Part shown: one piece after another, positions 1-8,776 of the stretch
How the letters are laid out: every line of letters starts with the position of its first letter
Numbering within the stretch: position 1 is the stretch's first letter
Source: Spongiibacter marinus
GTDB taxonomy: Bacteria > Pseudomonadota > Gammaproteobacteria > Pseudomonadales > Spongiibacteraceae
DNA: 64,000 nucleotides
Direction: 5' to 3'
Assembly (NCBI RefSeq): GCF_016906995.1
Contig: NZ_JAFBBD010000001.1
Span: 372,001 to 436,000, forward strand
Program-made: the position numbers and the translations under genes
The notes under the pieces: model-generated
Told to the model about the DNA's origin: nothing
Database searches by the model: none
Seen by the model: the letters and a program-made list of their open reading frames with translations, nothing else

Positions 1-125
1 GCGTCGTTAATTACGCTGGCCGCGCCATAAACCGAAGCTACCAAACCGATAGTTGCGTTGATAGCAAGGCTACTTTTCTCCGGCACGTAATAGGTTTCGT
101 GCCCGGCATTGCTTTGACCCGCCAT
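1..125 (-). CDS. coxC: Cytochrome c oxidase subunit III (N-terminal part)
   Basis: Only the first 41 codons are inside the window; the gene continues past the left edge. The start ATG (123-125 on the minus strand) follows a GGAG Shine-Dalgarno with an 8-nt gap. The peptide begins MAGQSNAGHETYYVPEKSS, typical of the N-terminus of proteobacterial heme-copper oxidase subunit III ahead of its first membrane helix. It is the fourth gene of coxB-coxA-ctaG-coxC, all in one direction with short gaps, so it belongs to the same aa3-type terminal oxidase. Subunit III has no metal centres and stabilises the core enzyme. The call rests on a short peptide plus operon position. Confidence 0.85.
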   Translation of the reverse strand, partial: MAGQSNAGHETYYVPEKSSLAINATIGLVASVYGAASVIND

Positions 126-164
126 GATTAATTCTCCGTTTTCTCGCTTGAGAAAAATCTCTTT

Positions 165-731
165 CTATTTAGACGCCGCAACAGAATCCTGCTTTGCGGC
201 CATCTCGGTTACGTCAAAAATCGTGTAGGAAAGGGTGATTACGTGTATGTCTTTGGGCAGATCCCGGTCGACAATAAAACGCAACGGCATATCGGCTTCT
301 TTGCCGGCATCCAGCGGTTGCTGGTTAAAACAGAAGCACTCGGTCTTGTGAAAGTACTCTGCCGCACGCGAGGGAACGATGCTGGGAATGGTCTGCGATA
401 CCATATAGTGGCTCTGGGTGTTCTTGGCGTAGAACGTCACCATCGCAGGCTCACCGGGATGAACCTCTACCTGACTGGTATTCGGGCCAAACTCCCAGGG
501 CATCAGCTCGTTATTTTGCGCGACAAACTGCACTTTTACCGTGCGGCTTTCGTCAACCGCACTGTCAACCACTTCATAGCGGCCACCTGTCTTACCGTTG
601 ATACCCAACACCTCACAAAGTGCATTGTAAAGTGGTGGCATCACCCACATGGCAAAGGCAAACATTGCGACAACAAGCACCAGTAACTTACCAGTGGTTT
701 GAATAACGTTACGCTGCGTTGCATTTGCCAT
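165..731 (-). CDS. ctaG: Cytochrome c oxidase assembly protein CtaG/Cox11
   Basis: 188 aa, the usual length of bacterial Cox11. This membrane-anchored periplasmic copper chaperone delivers copper to the CuB site of oxidase subunit I. One N-terminal membrane segment (about residues 15-35) is followed by a beta-rich periplasmic domain. The diagnostic CFCFNQQ motif is present with copper-ligand cysteines at about C132 and C134. The start ATG has an AGGAG site 8 nt upstream. It lies between coxA and coxC, the common proteobacterial position, which fits co-translation with the subunit it metallates. The call is secure. Confidence 0.96.
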   Translation of the reverse strand: MANATQRNVIQTTGKLLVLVVAMFAFAMWVMPPLYNALCEVLGINGKTGGRYEVVDSAVDESRTVKVQFVAQNNELMPWEFGPNTSQVEVHPGEPAMVTFYAKNTQSHYMVSQTIPSIVPSRAAEYFHKTECFCFNQQPLDAGKEADMPLRFIVDRDLPKDIHVITLSYTIFDVTEMAAKQDSVAASK

Positions 732-745
732 GTTTCCGACTCCTC

Positions 746-2302
746 TTACTTAACTTCCGGTGGTGTGCTGAAAGTATGGTAAGGCGCCGGGCTAGGTACG
801 GTCCACTCCAGAGTGGTTGCACCATCCCAAACTTTGTCGTCGTTGACCGGCTTGCCGTGCGTGATGGTCCGAACAATGTTGAACAGGAACAACAGCTGGC
901 TAGAGCCATAGATGAATGCACCGATAGACGACATCATGTTGAAGTCAGCAAACATCAGGTTGTAGTCAGGGATACGACGCGGCATACCTGCCAAGCCCAC
1001 GAAATGCTGCGGGAAGAAGGTCAGGTTGAAACCTATGAATGAAACCCAGAAGTGCACTTTACCCATGGTTTCGTTGTACATTTTGCCTGTCCACTTAGGC
1101 AGCCAGTAGTACACGGCAGAAGACAGAGCAAAGATCGCACCCGCCACCATGGTGTAGTGGAAGTGAGCAACAACGAAGTAGCTGTCGTGGTATTGGAAGT
1201 CAGCCGGCGCAATCGCCAACATCAGACCCGAGAAACCACCCACGGTGAACAGGAATACCTTGGCGATAGCAAACAGCATCGGCGTTTCAAGGGTAATAGA
1301 CCCCTTGAACATCGTGGTAATCCAGTTGAACACCTTCGCCGCCGTTGGTACTGCGATCAGCATAGTGGCGTACATAAAGAATAGCTCACCAGCGATCGGC
1401 AGACCTACTGTGTACATGTGGTGAGCCCACACGATGAACGATAGGAAAGCGATAGAAGCCGTCGCGTAAACCATCGAAGCATAGCCGAACAGAGGTTTGC
1501 GCGAGAAGGTTGGGATAACCTCAGACACCACACCAAAGGCAGGCAGAATGATGATGTATACCTCGGGGTGACCGAAGAACCAGAACACGTGCTGGAACAG
1601 AACAGGGTCACCGCCACCCGCTGCTGAGAAGAAGCTGGTACCGAAGTGAATATCCATCAACATCATGGTAACTGCGCCAGCCAGTACGGGCATTACCGCA
1701 ACCAGCAAGAAAGCAGTGATCAACCACGTCCACACGAACATCGGCATTTTCATGTAGGTCATGCCAGGCGCGCGCATGTTCACAACCGTAGCGATAATGT
1801 TGATCGAGCCCATAATGGACGAGATACCCATCGCGTGTACGGCGAAAATGAAGAAGGTCACGCTCGGTGGCGCATAGGTCGTCGACAGCGGCGCGTAGAA
1901 TGTCCAACCGAAGTTAGGACCGCCACCTTCCATGAACAAGGTAGACGCCAACAACAGGAATGTGGGCGGCAGGATCCAGAAGGACCAGTTGTTCATACGC
2001 GGCAGTGCCATATCTGGCGCGCCGATCATCATTGGAATCATCCAGTTCGCCAAACCGACGAAGGCCGGCATAATGGCGCCGAATACCATGACCAGGCCGT
2101 GCATGGTGGTCATCTGGTTGAAGAACTCCGGCTCAACAATTTGCAAACCGGGTTGGAACAGCTCTGCTCGAATAATCATGGCGAACGAGCCGCCAAGCAG
2201 GAACATAGCGAAACTGAACCACAAGTACATCGAGCCGATGTCTTTGTGGTTGGTGGTGGTTAACCACCGGGTCAAACCTTTAGCAGGTCCGTGAGCACCC
2301 AT
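746..2302 (-). CDS. coxA: Cytochrome c oxidase subunit I
   Basis: 518 aa, twelve-helix catalytic subunit of an aa3-type heme-copper oxidase, which reduces O2 to water and pumps protons in the inner membrane. Metal ligands are in place: H68 (heme a), H245 and Y249 in GHPEVY (CuB and the cross-linked Tyr), H294-H295 (CuB), and H380/H382 in the HFHYT motif (heme a3 and heme a). Start ATG has GGAGG 7 nt upstream. It lies 11 nt downstream of coxB and is followed by ctaG. Length is normal and no residue is missing. Confidence 0.98.
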   Translation of the reverse strand: MGAHGPAKGLTRWLTTTNHKDIGSMYLWFSFAMFLLGGSFAMIIRAELFQPGLQIVEPEFFNQMTTMHGLVMVFGAIMPAFVGLANWMIPMMIGAPDMALPRMNNWSFWILPPTFLLLASTLFMEGGGPNFGWTFYAPLSTTYAPPSVTFFIFAVHAMGISSIMGSINIIATVVNMRAPGMTYMKMPMFVWTWLITAFLLVAVMPVLAGAVTMMLMDIHFGTSFFSAAGGGDPVLFQHVFWFFGHPEVYIIILPAFGVVSEVIPTFSRKPLFGYASMVYATASIAFLSFIVWAHHMYTVGLPIAGELFFMYATMLIAVPTAAKVFNWITTMFKGSITLETPMLFAIAKVFLFTVGGFSGLMLAIAPADFQYHDSYFVVAHFHYTMVAGAIFALSSAVYYWLPKWTGKMYNETMGKVHFWVSFIGFNLTFFPQHFVGLAGMPRRIPDYNLMFADFNMMSSIGAFIYGSSQLLFLFNIVRTITHGKPVNDDKVWDGATTLEWTVPSPAPYHTFSTPPEVK

Positions 2303-2313
2303 GGTGAATCCTC

Positions 2314-3477
2314 CTACTGACCTTTCTTGAAGTTATACACATCGATCGGCTGTACCTTGTCACCCATATTGTTGCCAAAGGCATTACGGGTATAGGTAAC
2401 GACTGCCGCCAAGTCGACGTCGTTCAGCTGACCACCAAAGGCCTGCATCGCAGAACCTGGGACGCCGTTAACCAGCACATCGATGTGCGCAGTAACTTCG
2501 CCGGTAGCAATAGGGCTATTGGCAATGGGTTTACCCACACCGCCTTCACCGTTGGCACCGTGACAAGCCATACAAGAGCGGTTGTAAATGCCCTTGCCGC
2601 GCTCAACCAGCTCATCCATAGAGAAGGTTTGCGCCATCAGCTTTTTGATCTCAGCGGCCTCAGCTTGCTTAGTCGCCATCCACGCTTTGTATTCAGGCTC
2701 TTCAACAACGTTGACAACGATCGGCATAAAGCCGTGATCGCGACCACACAGCTCGGCACACTGGCCGCGGTATACACCGGTTTCAGTCGGCTTGGTCCAC
2801 GCCTCGTTGATGAAGCCCGGAATCGCATCACGCTTAACGGCCAGTGCAGGTACCCACCACGCATGCAGCACGTCGTTTGCAGTGACGAGGAAGCGAACTT
2901 TGGTATCAACCGGAATCACCAGCGGCTCATCTACTTCGATCAAGTAGTTCGAACCCTTGGCTTCGGTGTTACCGATTTCAGCTTTGTCAGTCAGCAGGTT
3001 AGAGAAGAAGCTGACATTGTCGCCTTCGGGATTAATGTACTCGTACTTCCACTTCCACTGATAGCCGGTGATCAGAACGTCAAGCTCTGCATCATCGGTG
3101 TCATAAATTTCAATCAGGGTGCTGGTCGCAGGCACAGCCATAACGATCAACAGCAGGAATGGCACGACGGTCCATGCGATTTCCAACTTAGTGTTTTCGT
3201 GGAAAGTGGCTGGTTCTTCGTGACGCTCTTTGCGATAGGCAAAAACCGAGTAGAACATCACGCCAAAGACGATAATGCCTACTACCACACACACCCAAAA
3301 CACAAACATGTGCAGGTCGTAGATTTTGGCACCAACTTCCGTTACGCCCGGCGTCATATTTGTTTGCCAACGCTGGGGGTTACCCTCCGTCGCCCATGCG
3401 CCAGTACTAAGCAGGCTAAGCAGCATCAGCACAGGACAAAGCGCCAGCTTATACAGCCGTTTCGCTTGTTGATACAT
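2314..3477 (-). CDS. coxB: Cytochrome c oxidase subunit II with C-terminal cytochrome c domain
   Basis: 387 aa, longer than a plain subunit II (about 250-300 aa) because a c-type cytochrome domain is fused at the C-terminus. Order: signal peptide (about 1-29), two membrane helices (about 56-80 and 100-120), the CuA cupredoxin domain with ligands H205, C240, E242, C244, H248 and M251, then the heme-binding CMACH motif (C302, C305, H306). The fusion marks a caa3-like enzyme that carries its own electron-entry heme. It is the first gene of the cox operon. A GGAG lies 9 nt before the ATG; a second GGAG directly abuts it. Confidence 0.96.
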   Translation of the reverse strand: MYQQAKRLYKLALCPVLMLLSLLSTGAWATEGNPQRWQTNMTPGVTEVGAKIYDLHMFVFWVCVVVGIIVFGVMFYSVFAYRKERHEEPATFHENTKLEIAWTVVPFLLLIVMAVPATSTLIEIYDTDDAELDVLITGYQWKWKYEYINPEGDNVSFFSNLLTDKAEIGNTEAKGSNYLIEVDEPLVIPVDTKVRFLVTANDVLHAWWVPALAVKRDAIPGFINEAWTKPTETGVYRGQCAELCGRDHGFMPIVVNVVEEPEYKAWMATKQAEAAEIKKLMAQTFSMDELVERGKGIYNRSCMACHGANGEGGVGKPIANSPIATGEVTAHIDVLVNGVPGSAMQAFGGQLNDVDLAAVVTYTRNAFGNNMGDKVQPIDVYNFKKGQ

Positions 3478-3943
3478 CTCCCGTGTCTCCGTATAAGTTA
3501 TAAGAATCCCTTCGCCGATCGACGACAGGCAGACACGCTAGACGCTTTCTTATATATGGAACGCAGTTGCGAACTCACGGTCAGAACAGCTATACGGACG
3601 CAAAAACGCTGCCCTGGCCCACCGCCAAGCAACGTCACTCCCCCCGAAATTGCGCGCTTGCCCACACCGAAATAGCTTTGGGTGCGACAAAACGCCGCAA
3701 TTATAAACCTGAAGAAACCAGCAAGGCTACTCCGAAACACCGAAGGGCGCGCTCACCGGGGCGCCAAATTAACGCGCAGTCCGTGAAAATATACCAGTTA
3801 GAGCATTATTACCCAGCGCACACCACTAGATATAGGCAATGAGAAAAGCCGCACCGTTTAAAAAATAGACGGTGAGATGCACCGCAGCTGTGCACATCCG
3901 CGCCAGCCGATTACACTTGCGGCAACGCCGAGATGCCAGAAAC
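3478..3943. other. Intergenic region between cox operon and MATE gene
   Basis: About 466 nt without a convincing gene. Short open frames occur on both strands (for example 3498-3740 minus and 3567-3842 plus), but they show no recognisable domain. The segment should hold the divergent promoters for coxB (minus) and the MATE gene (plus). Confidence 0.5.
3700..3705 (-). promoter_or_regulatory. Possible -10 element for cox operon
   Basis: The plus strand reads ATTATA, giving a perfect TATAAT on the minus strand about 220 nt upstream of coxB. No good -35 hexamer lies at 16-18 nt spacing, so this is a weak single-element call. Confidence 0.25.
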
Positions 3944-5290
3944 ATGCCCAACACCCCCACAACCACACCCTTGAATGCGAAAATTTGGTCGCTAGCCTGG
4001 CCAATGATTCTCGCCAACTTATCAGTGCCACTACTCGGCTTGGTCGACACCGCCGTGCTCGGCCACCTTGCTGACAGCCGTCACCTCAGCGCCGTGGCGA
4101 TCGGCGCAAGCATTCTGTCACTGTGTTACTGGACCTTCGGCTTCCTGCGCATGGGTACCACCGGCGCCAGCGCCCAAAGCCTTGAGCATAGCGACAGCCT
4201 ACTAATCAAAGCCGTACTACTCGGCCTGGCGCTCGGCAGCGTAGTTTGGCTGATATCGCCAGCATTGCGGTCGCCCGGCCTGACCTTAATGAATGCAGAG
4301 GGCCATTTACGGCCACTGGCCGACAGCTATTTGCAGATCCGCCTAATCAGCGCGCCGGCCGCGCTTGCCAGTTACGCAATCACCGGCTGGCTACTCGGGC
4401 AACAGCAGGCACGCTGGCCACTGGCAATTGCCCTGTTTACCAACATCCTGAACATCTTTTTGGATTTGTTGCTGATTGTCGGCCTGAACATGGCCAGTGA
4501 GGGCGCCGCAATCGCCAGCGCTATCAGCGAATACGCTGGTTTCACCCTCGGCCTCTATGCCGTTCGACAGCCCCTTGGTAGCGCCATACGACGGGGCCTG
4601 CTCAATAGTCTGAAAAGAGGCATGCCGATGCGGCGCCTGCTGAGCGCCAATGCACAAATTCTTGTTCGCACCGCCGCACTATTATTCAGTTTCAGCTTCT
4701 TTACCGCACAGGGAGCCAAACACGGCGAAGTGATTTTGGCGGCCAACACAATTTTAATGCAGCTCGCACTGGCCGCCGCCTACGGTATGGACGGCTTCGC
4801 CCATGCGGCAGAAGCGCTAGCCGGCCGCGCTTACAAACAGGCCGACAGGGGCGCCTTTCTGGAGGTTTGTAAAACCTGTGGCCGCTGGTCATTGTATTCT
4901 GCCTTGTCGGCGAGCCTGATCCTCGCCACCGGCAAACCACTCATCCTGTCACTGATGACCAGCATCGCTGATGTTCAGGCCACCGCCAACCACTACTACC
5001 CCTGGCTGATCGCGCTGCCACTGCTAAGCGTGGCCAGTTATTGTTACGACGGCATTTTTATCGGGGCGCTGCGCACCGGCGCCATGCAGTACTGCATGCT
5101 GTTCAGCGTATTTGTTGTGTACCTGCCACTGTGGTGGGCATGCACGGCCTGGGGCAACCACGGCCTCTGGCTGGCCTTTGCAGCCTTCAATGCCACACGC
5201 GGCATCACACTGGCCGCGTGTTTCTTCTGGTTATTCTCAGAAAAACGCTGGAAGCACAGCACACCCATCGGTAACACTTCTTCTCGATAA
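3944..5290 (+). CDS. MATE family efflux transporter (DinF-like)
   Basis: 448 aa from the chosen ATG, the usual length of DinF-type MATE exporters: about twelve membrane helices arranged as two related halves. The family exchanges Na+ or H+ for cationic drugs or other small molecules across the inner membrane. The N-terminal stretch WSLAWPMILANLSVPLLG and the VDTAVLGHL segment are typical of the DinF branch. The open frame reaches back to 3872, but the first 24 residues are arginine-rich and unlike the family, so the start at 3944 is preferred although its ribosome site is weak. Substrate cannot be inferred. It stands alone between the cox operon and a small secreted protein. Confidence 0.88.
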   Translation: MPNTPTTTPLNAKIWSLAWPMILANLSVPLLGLVDTAVLGHLADSRHLSAVAIGASILSLCYWTFGFLRMGTTGASAQSLEHSDSLLIKAVLLGLALGSVVWLISPALRSPGLTLMNAEGHLRPLADSYLQIRLISAPAALASYAITGWLLGQQQARWPLAIALFTNILNIFLDLLLIVGLNMASEGAAIASAISEYAGFTLGLYAVRQPLGSAIRRGLLNSLKRGMPMRRLLSANAQILVRTAALLFSFSFFTAQGAKHGEVILAANTILMQLALAAAYGMDGFAHAAEALAGRAYKQADRGAFLEVCKTCGRWSLYSALSASLILATGKPLILSLMTSIADVQATANHYYPWLIALPLLSVASYCYDGIFIGALRTGAMQYCMLFSVFVVYLPLWWACTAWGNHGLWLAFAAFNATRGITLAACFFWLFSEKRWKHSTPIGNTSSR

Positions 5291-5446
5291 AGATGCAAGC
5301 ACATTTGCTGAATTTCACTAACTTTTTATGATAAATCAACAAAACCTCATCCAAACAGAAAAACCGAGCGTAACCACTGTTACAAAATTTGTTTCGCTTG
5401 GTAGCATGCCTTCCAACAGACATGCCCGTACTCTGAGGTTTTTAAA

Positions 5447-5761
5447 ATGAAAGTTTTCCCTCTCGTTGCTCTTTTCACTAGCTTGGCGACTTTTTCAGCG
5501 GGAAGCCAAGCGGCCTGCGCCCTGGCCGCGATAATGGGTGCGCCAGCGCTGCCCGCTAGCGATACCAACAACCTGGAGCGCCTGGAAGACTTGCGCGACA
5601 GCGTTGATAGTTATTTGACTAGCGCCAGCGCGCGCCTGGAGTCTTGCACAGGCTCTGATCCGTTCGTGTATAACTACGCCGTTGATCGCCTAGAGGATTA
5701 CGCCAGCGCCTTCAATGCTTTAGCCCAACGCCACAACACGCAGATCATCGCATCGAACTAA
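5447..5761 (+). CDS. Small predicted secreted protein, unknown function
   Basis: 104 aa. It begins with a clear signal peptide (MKVFPLVALFTSLATFSAG then SQA before residue 23), suggesting export and cleavage after an A-x-A site. The mature part is about 80 aa, acidic and probably helical, with two cysteines (one just after the cleavage site, one in ESCTGSD) that could form a disulfide in the periplasm. No family is recognised. It lies in a 470-bp space between the MATE gene and the convergent LysR gene, ending 7 nt from the LysR stop. The signal peptide makes a real gene more likely than a chance frame. Confidence 0.7.
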   Translation: MKVFPLVALFTSLATFSAGSQAACALAAIMGAPALPASDTNNLERLEDLRDSVDSYLTSASARLESCTGSDPFVYNYAVDRLEDYASAFNALAQRHNTQIIASN

Positions 5762-5768
5762 TTGCGCA

Positions 5769-6677
5769 TCAGCGTTGGCGATCGCAGGTCAACGCGGCCG
5801 CGGCGTTTTTTATCAACGCTTCGGCCCGCCGCGCTGCGGGGCCTGCCAGCTCCCGCTCTGGCAATACAATGAAGAGTTCGGCGAAACGTTCGCGACCCTC
5901 GTTCAGCGGCAGCGGCTTGAGTAACCCGCTGTTGAGCGGTTCTTGAATCACAACTTCAGGCAACCAAGCAAAGCCCACCCCCCGGCACACGGCTTGCACT
6001 GAAAAATCGATTCGACTCACCGTCAAGCGCTGCGCGGCCTCGAGCCACCCGGAGTCCCTGCGACGTCGCGCCCCGGAGTCGCGCACCACAACCTGACGAT
6101 GGGCACGCAGGTCCTGGTAACTCAGCGCTCGGTCAAGCTGGTGCAGGGCATGGTCGCGGTGTGCGACAGCAATGAACCGGACTCTCAACAGCGGGTCCCC
6201 CAAAAAGCCCGGCGGAACAATGCCCGTGATCGCGAGGTCACATCGCTGTTCCAGCAATGCTTCCTCGGCGCCACTGAGCACCGTTTCCACGCACTCCAGG
6301 CGCGTTTCCGGGCATTCGACAGCCAGCTGCTCAAGGCAATCCAACATGGCGGATTGCGGAAATAACGCGTCGCTGACAATCCGCAGCTGCGGCTCCCAAC
6401 CCTGGGCGAGGGTTACTGCAGACGCCTCCACCCGCAACGCCTCATCGAGCAGGGCGCGACCGCGGCGGTAAAAAAGCTGTCCGGCGTCGGTCAACTCGGC
6501 TTTACGACCCTTTATTTCAAACAGGGCGACCGCCAGTTGCTCTTCAAGCTTTTGAATCGCATACGTAACGGCCGACTGACTCTTGTGTAATTTTTCCGCC
6601 GCTTTGGAGTAGCTCCCCTCATCCACTACCGCCATAAAACAGTGCCACTGGTCGAGATTCGTTCGAGGTCCGCGCAT
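5769..6677 (-). CDS. LysR-family transcriptional regulator
   Basis: 302 aa, standard LysR length. The N-terminal winged helix-turn-helix is clear (about residues 10-65: SYSKAAEKLHKSQSAVTYAI then LEEQLAVALFE), followed by a periplasmic-binding-protein-like effector domain. It is divergent from the azoreductase-pirin pair across a 112-bp gap that contains a T-N11-A palindrome, the classic LysR arrangement. It therefore probably controls that pair and itself. The effector is unknown; a quinone or other redox-active aromatic is a guess from the neighbours. Confidence 0.93.
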   Translation of the reverse strand: MRGPRTNLDQWHCFMAVVDEGSYSKAAEKLHKSQSAVTYAIQKLEEQLAVALFEIKGRKAELTDAGQLFYRRGRALLDEALRVEASAVTLAQGWEPQLRIVSDALFPQSAMLDCLEQLAVECPETRLECVETVLSGAEEALLEQRCDLAITGIVPPGFLGDPLLRVRFIAVAHRDHALHQLDRALSYQDLRAHRQVVVRDSGARRRRDSGWLEAAQRLTVSRIDFSVQAVCRGVGFAWLPEVVIQEPLNSGLLKPLPLNEGRERFAELFIVLPERELAGPAARRAEALIKNAAAALTCDRQR

Positions 6678-6695
6678 AATACATCAACTTATTCG

Positions 6696-6731
6696 ATTGT
6701 TTAGCCGCTAAAATTGCGCTTTTTAAACAAT
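6696..6731. promoter_or_regulatory. Candidate LysR operator between lysR and azoR
   Basis: The divergent gap holds a perfect 13-bp palindrome TTTAGC-C-GCTAAA (6700-6712), which satisfies the LysR T-N11-A rule. It overlaps an 8-bp inverted repeat, ATTGTTTA (6696-6703) and TAAACAAT (6724-6731). Two dyads in the gap between a LysR gene and its divergent target fit recognition and activation sites. Binding is inferred, not shown. Confidence 0.6.
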
Positions 6732-6789
6732 TAAATCAATAGTTAACTACTCCCATCGCAACTCACCACACGTAGCAACGGGAGGCACC

Positions 6790-7392
6790 ATGCCTAATAT
6801 TCTCTACATCAGCAGCAGCCTGTCAGGCGAACAGGGACATTCCAGCCAAATGGCACAAGAGTTCATCGCGGGCCGGCGCGCCCAAGGCGAGTCAATCAAC
6901 GTGATCCACCGCGACCTGCACGCACAGGCATTGCCTCACCTGGACGCACAGCGCTTCGCCGCACTGACCACTGCGCCAGAAAACCGTTCAGCAGAGCAGT
7001 CTGCCATCGCGGATCAATCCGACGCACTCATTGCAGAAGTCCGCAGCGCCGACGAAATTGTCATTGCAATGCCCCTGTACAACTTGGGTGTACCGTCAAC
7101 ATTTAAGGCGTGGATCGACCATATTGCCCGGGCAGGGGAGACCTTCCTCTATACAGAAAATGGCCCGCAGGGTTTGCTCCATGACCGCCCCGTGCACATT
7201 TTTGCGGCCCGCGGTGGCCAGTATGTCGGCACCGCAATGGATACCCAGAGCCCCTATCTGCGCCATATTTTCGGCCTTATGGGCATTGAGTCTATCCACT
7301 TCATTTACGCCGAAGGGCTAAACATGGGACCAGAAACCGCCGACCAAGCCAGGCAGCACGCCCGCGAGGCGATGTTTAAACACGCCTCTTAA
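6790..7392 (+). CDS. azoR: FMN-dependent NADH-azoreductase (AcpD/AzoR family)
   Basis: 200 aa, matching the AzoR family length. Flavodoxin-like fold: the N-terminal ILYISSSLSGEQGHSS loop binds the FMN phosphate and the MPLYNLGVPSTFKAWID segment forms part of the active site. These enzymes reduce quinones and azo compounds by two electrons with NADH. ATG has GGGAGG upstream. It is followed 21 nt later by a pirin gene in the same direction and preceded by a divergent LysR gene, suggesting a redox or electrophile stress unit. The family call is strong; the physiological substrate is not known. Confidence 0.93.
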   Translation: MPNILYISSSLSGEQGHSSQMAQEFIAGRRAQGESINVIHRDLHAQALPHLDAQRFAALTTAPENRSAEQSAIADQSDALIAEVRSADEIVIAMPLYNLGVPSTFKAWIDHIARAGETFLYTENGPQGLLHDRPVHIFAARGGQYVGTAMDTQSPYLRHIFGLMGIESIHFIYAEGLNMGPETADQARQHAREAMFKHAS

Positions 7393-7413
7393 ATTTAGAG
7401 TGAGGAGTTAGGT

Positions 7414-8271
7414 ATGACACAGCGAACCGTTACTCGCCGTATTACCGCTCGCGACACCCGCGATGGCGCGGGGGTCAGCCTCAAGCGTAGCCTGGGCAGC
7501 ACCCCCGGAGATCGCATAGACCCCTTTCTAATGCTCGATGAGTTCTACTCCGACCGCGCAGAGGACTACATAGCCGGTTTTCCCGCCCACCCTCATCGCG
7601 GCTTTGAAACTGTGACCTACATGCTCGCCGGAAACATGCAACACCGCGACCATATGGGAAATGAAGGCAACCTCGGGCCGGGAGATGTGCAGTGGATGAC
7701 GGCCGGGCGGGGAGTGATTCACTCGGAAATGCCTCAGCAGCGCGAGGGTTTGCTGCGCGGCTTTCAGCTATGGGTAAACTTACCGGCTGATGAGAAAATG
7801 CGACCGGCTGTGTATCAAGACATCAACTCAGCGCGCATTCCGGTGTATCACGGTGAAGGTTTCTCTCTCCATCATATCGCCGGAGAACTTGCGCTGCCCA
7901 GCGGGCACAGCCTGGGCTACGTTAACGGCGTAGATGGGCAGCAATACAGTACCCAACCGGTCTACGCCGACATCCGCTTTACGTCGACGCAGGCACTTAA
8001 GCTTGGTCTGCCTGCTGGTCACAACGCCGCGGTGTACTGCTATGACGGCAGCCTGGAAATCGGCGGGGAGCGTATTTGTGCTGGAACCGCAGCGCTACTC
8101 AGCCCAGGCGACAGCGTAATACTTGATGGCGAGCCAGGTAGCGGCGCGCTATTGATAGCCGGTAAACCCATTGGCGAACCGGTGGTGCAATACGGCCCCT
8201 TTGTGATGAACAGCAACACGGAAATTGAGCAAGCGCTGCGCGACTATCGCGACGGCACCCTCACTGACTAG
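7414..8271 (+). CDS. Pirin family protein (YhhW-like bicupin)
   Basis: 285 aa, two-cupin pirin. The N-terminal cupin carries the metal-binding HPHRGFETVTYML motif and, further on, GDVQWMTAGRGVIHSEMP with the second His and the Glu ligand. Bacterial pirins such as E. coli YhhW are cupin metalloproteins, some with quercetin dioxygenase activity; others act as redox-sensitive partners. It is likely co-transcribed with the azoreductase 21 nt upstream, and a GTGAGGAG-type ribosome site precedes the ATG. Pairing with an azoreductase suggests handling of flavonoid- or quinone-like aromatics, an inference. Confidence 0.93.
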   Translation: MTQRTVTRRITARDTRDGAGVSLKRSLGSTPGDRIDPFLMLDEFYSDRAEDYIAGFPAHPHRGFETVTYMLAGNMQHRDHMGNEGNLGPGDVQWMTAGRGVIHSEMPQQREGLLRGFQLWVNLPADEKMRPAVYQDINSARIPVYHGEGFSLHHIAGELALPSGHSLGYVNGVDGQQYSTQPVYADIRFTSTQALKLGLPAGHNAAVYCYDGSLEIGGERICAGTAALLSPGDSVILDGEPGSGALLIAGKPIGEPVVQYGPFVMNSNTEIEQALRDYRDGTLTD

Positions 8272-8310
8272 GGCGGCGTTGAATCGTCGCTCTTTGTCCC
8301 CATCTAAACA

Positions 8311-8340
8311 CTGACAGCAGCTTAGCTAGGGGCGTATAGT
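8311..8340 (+). promoter_or_regulatory. Sigma70-type promoter for CBS-domain gene
   Basis: CTGACA (8311-8316) and TATAGT (8335-8340), each one base from consensus, are separated by 18 nt. The predicted start would leave a leader of only about 15-20 nt, with GGAGG just before the ATG at 8363. Confidence 0.5.
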
Positions 8341-8362
8341 ATTCACAAATGGAGGAAGTACA

Positions 8363-8776
8363 ATGAGCAACAGTATTCGCGTCCGTGACATCATGACCAG
8401 CCCCGCACCCTTTGTGCGCATGCACACACCACTGGGGGAAGTCGTCGACACCCTATTGCGCAGCCGGGTTATGGGCCTGCCCGTATTAGACGATAACGAC
8501 CGCGTTGTCGGCTTCGTCTCTGAACAGGATTGCATCCATTCTATGCTGGTCAGCAGCTACCACTGTGAAGGCGTGCCGAACGTTGACGATGTCATGCACA
8601 ACGAGGTGCTTGCCGTCGAAGCCGAACAGAATATTGTCGACCTCGCGCAAAATATGGGTAAGAACAAACCCAAACTCTACCCAGTGATTGAAGACGGCAA
8701 ACTTCTCGGCTTGATTACCCGCAGTGCCATCTTGAGTGCGCTTTGGGAAAACCGCGCACACTGCGACTCTCAATGA
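8363..8776 (+). CDS. CBS-domain pair protein
   Basis: 137 aa made almost entirely of two CBS motifs (about residues 7-60 and 73-130), a stand-alone Bateman module. Such modules bind adenine nucleotides and sense energy state, usually by acting on a partner protein. Start MSNSIRVRDIMTS is typical; GGAGG lies 9 nt before the ATG. Its stop overlaps the start of a small lipoprotein gene (ATGA). A second protein of the same build lies at 10376-10795. The partner is not evident. Confidence 0.88.
   Translation: MSNSIRVRDIMTSPAPFVRMHTPLGEVVDTLLRSRVMGLPVLDDNDRVVGFVSEQDCIHSMLVSSYHCEGVPNVDDVMHNEVLAVEAEQNIVDLAQNMGKNKPKLYPVIEDGKLLGLITRSAILSALWENRAHCDSQ

Noticed and set aside
3498-3842. Open frames on both strands in the cox-MATE gap
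   Set aside because: No ribosome site, no recognisable domain, Arg/Lys-biased composition typical of chance frames in GC-rich DNA.
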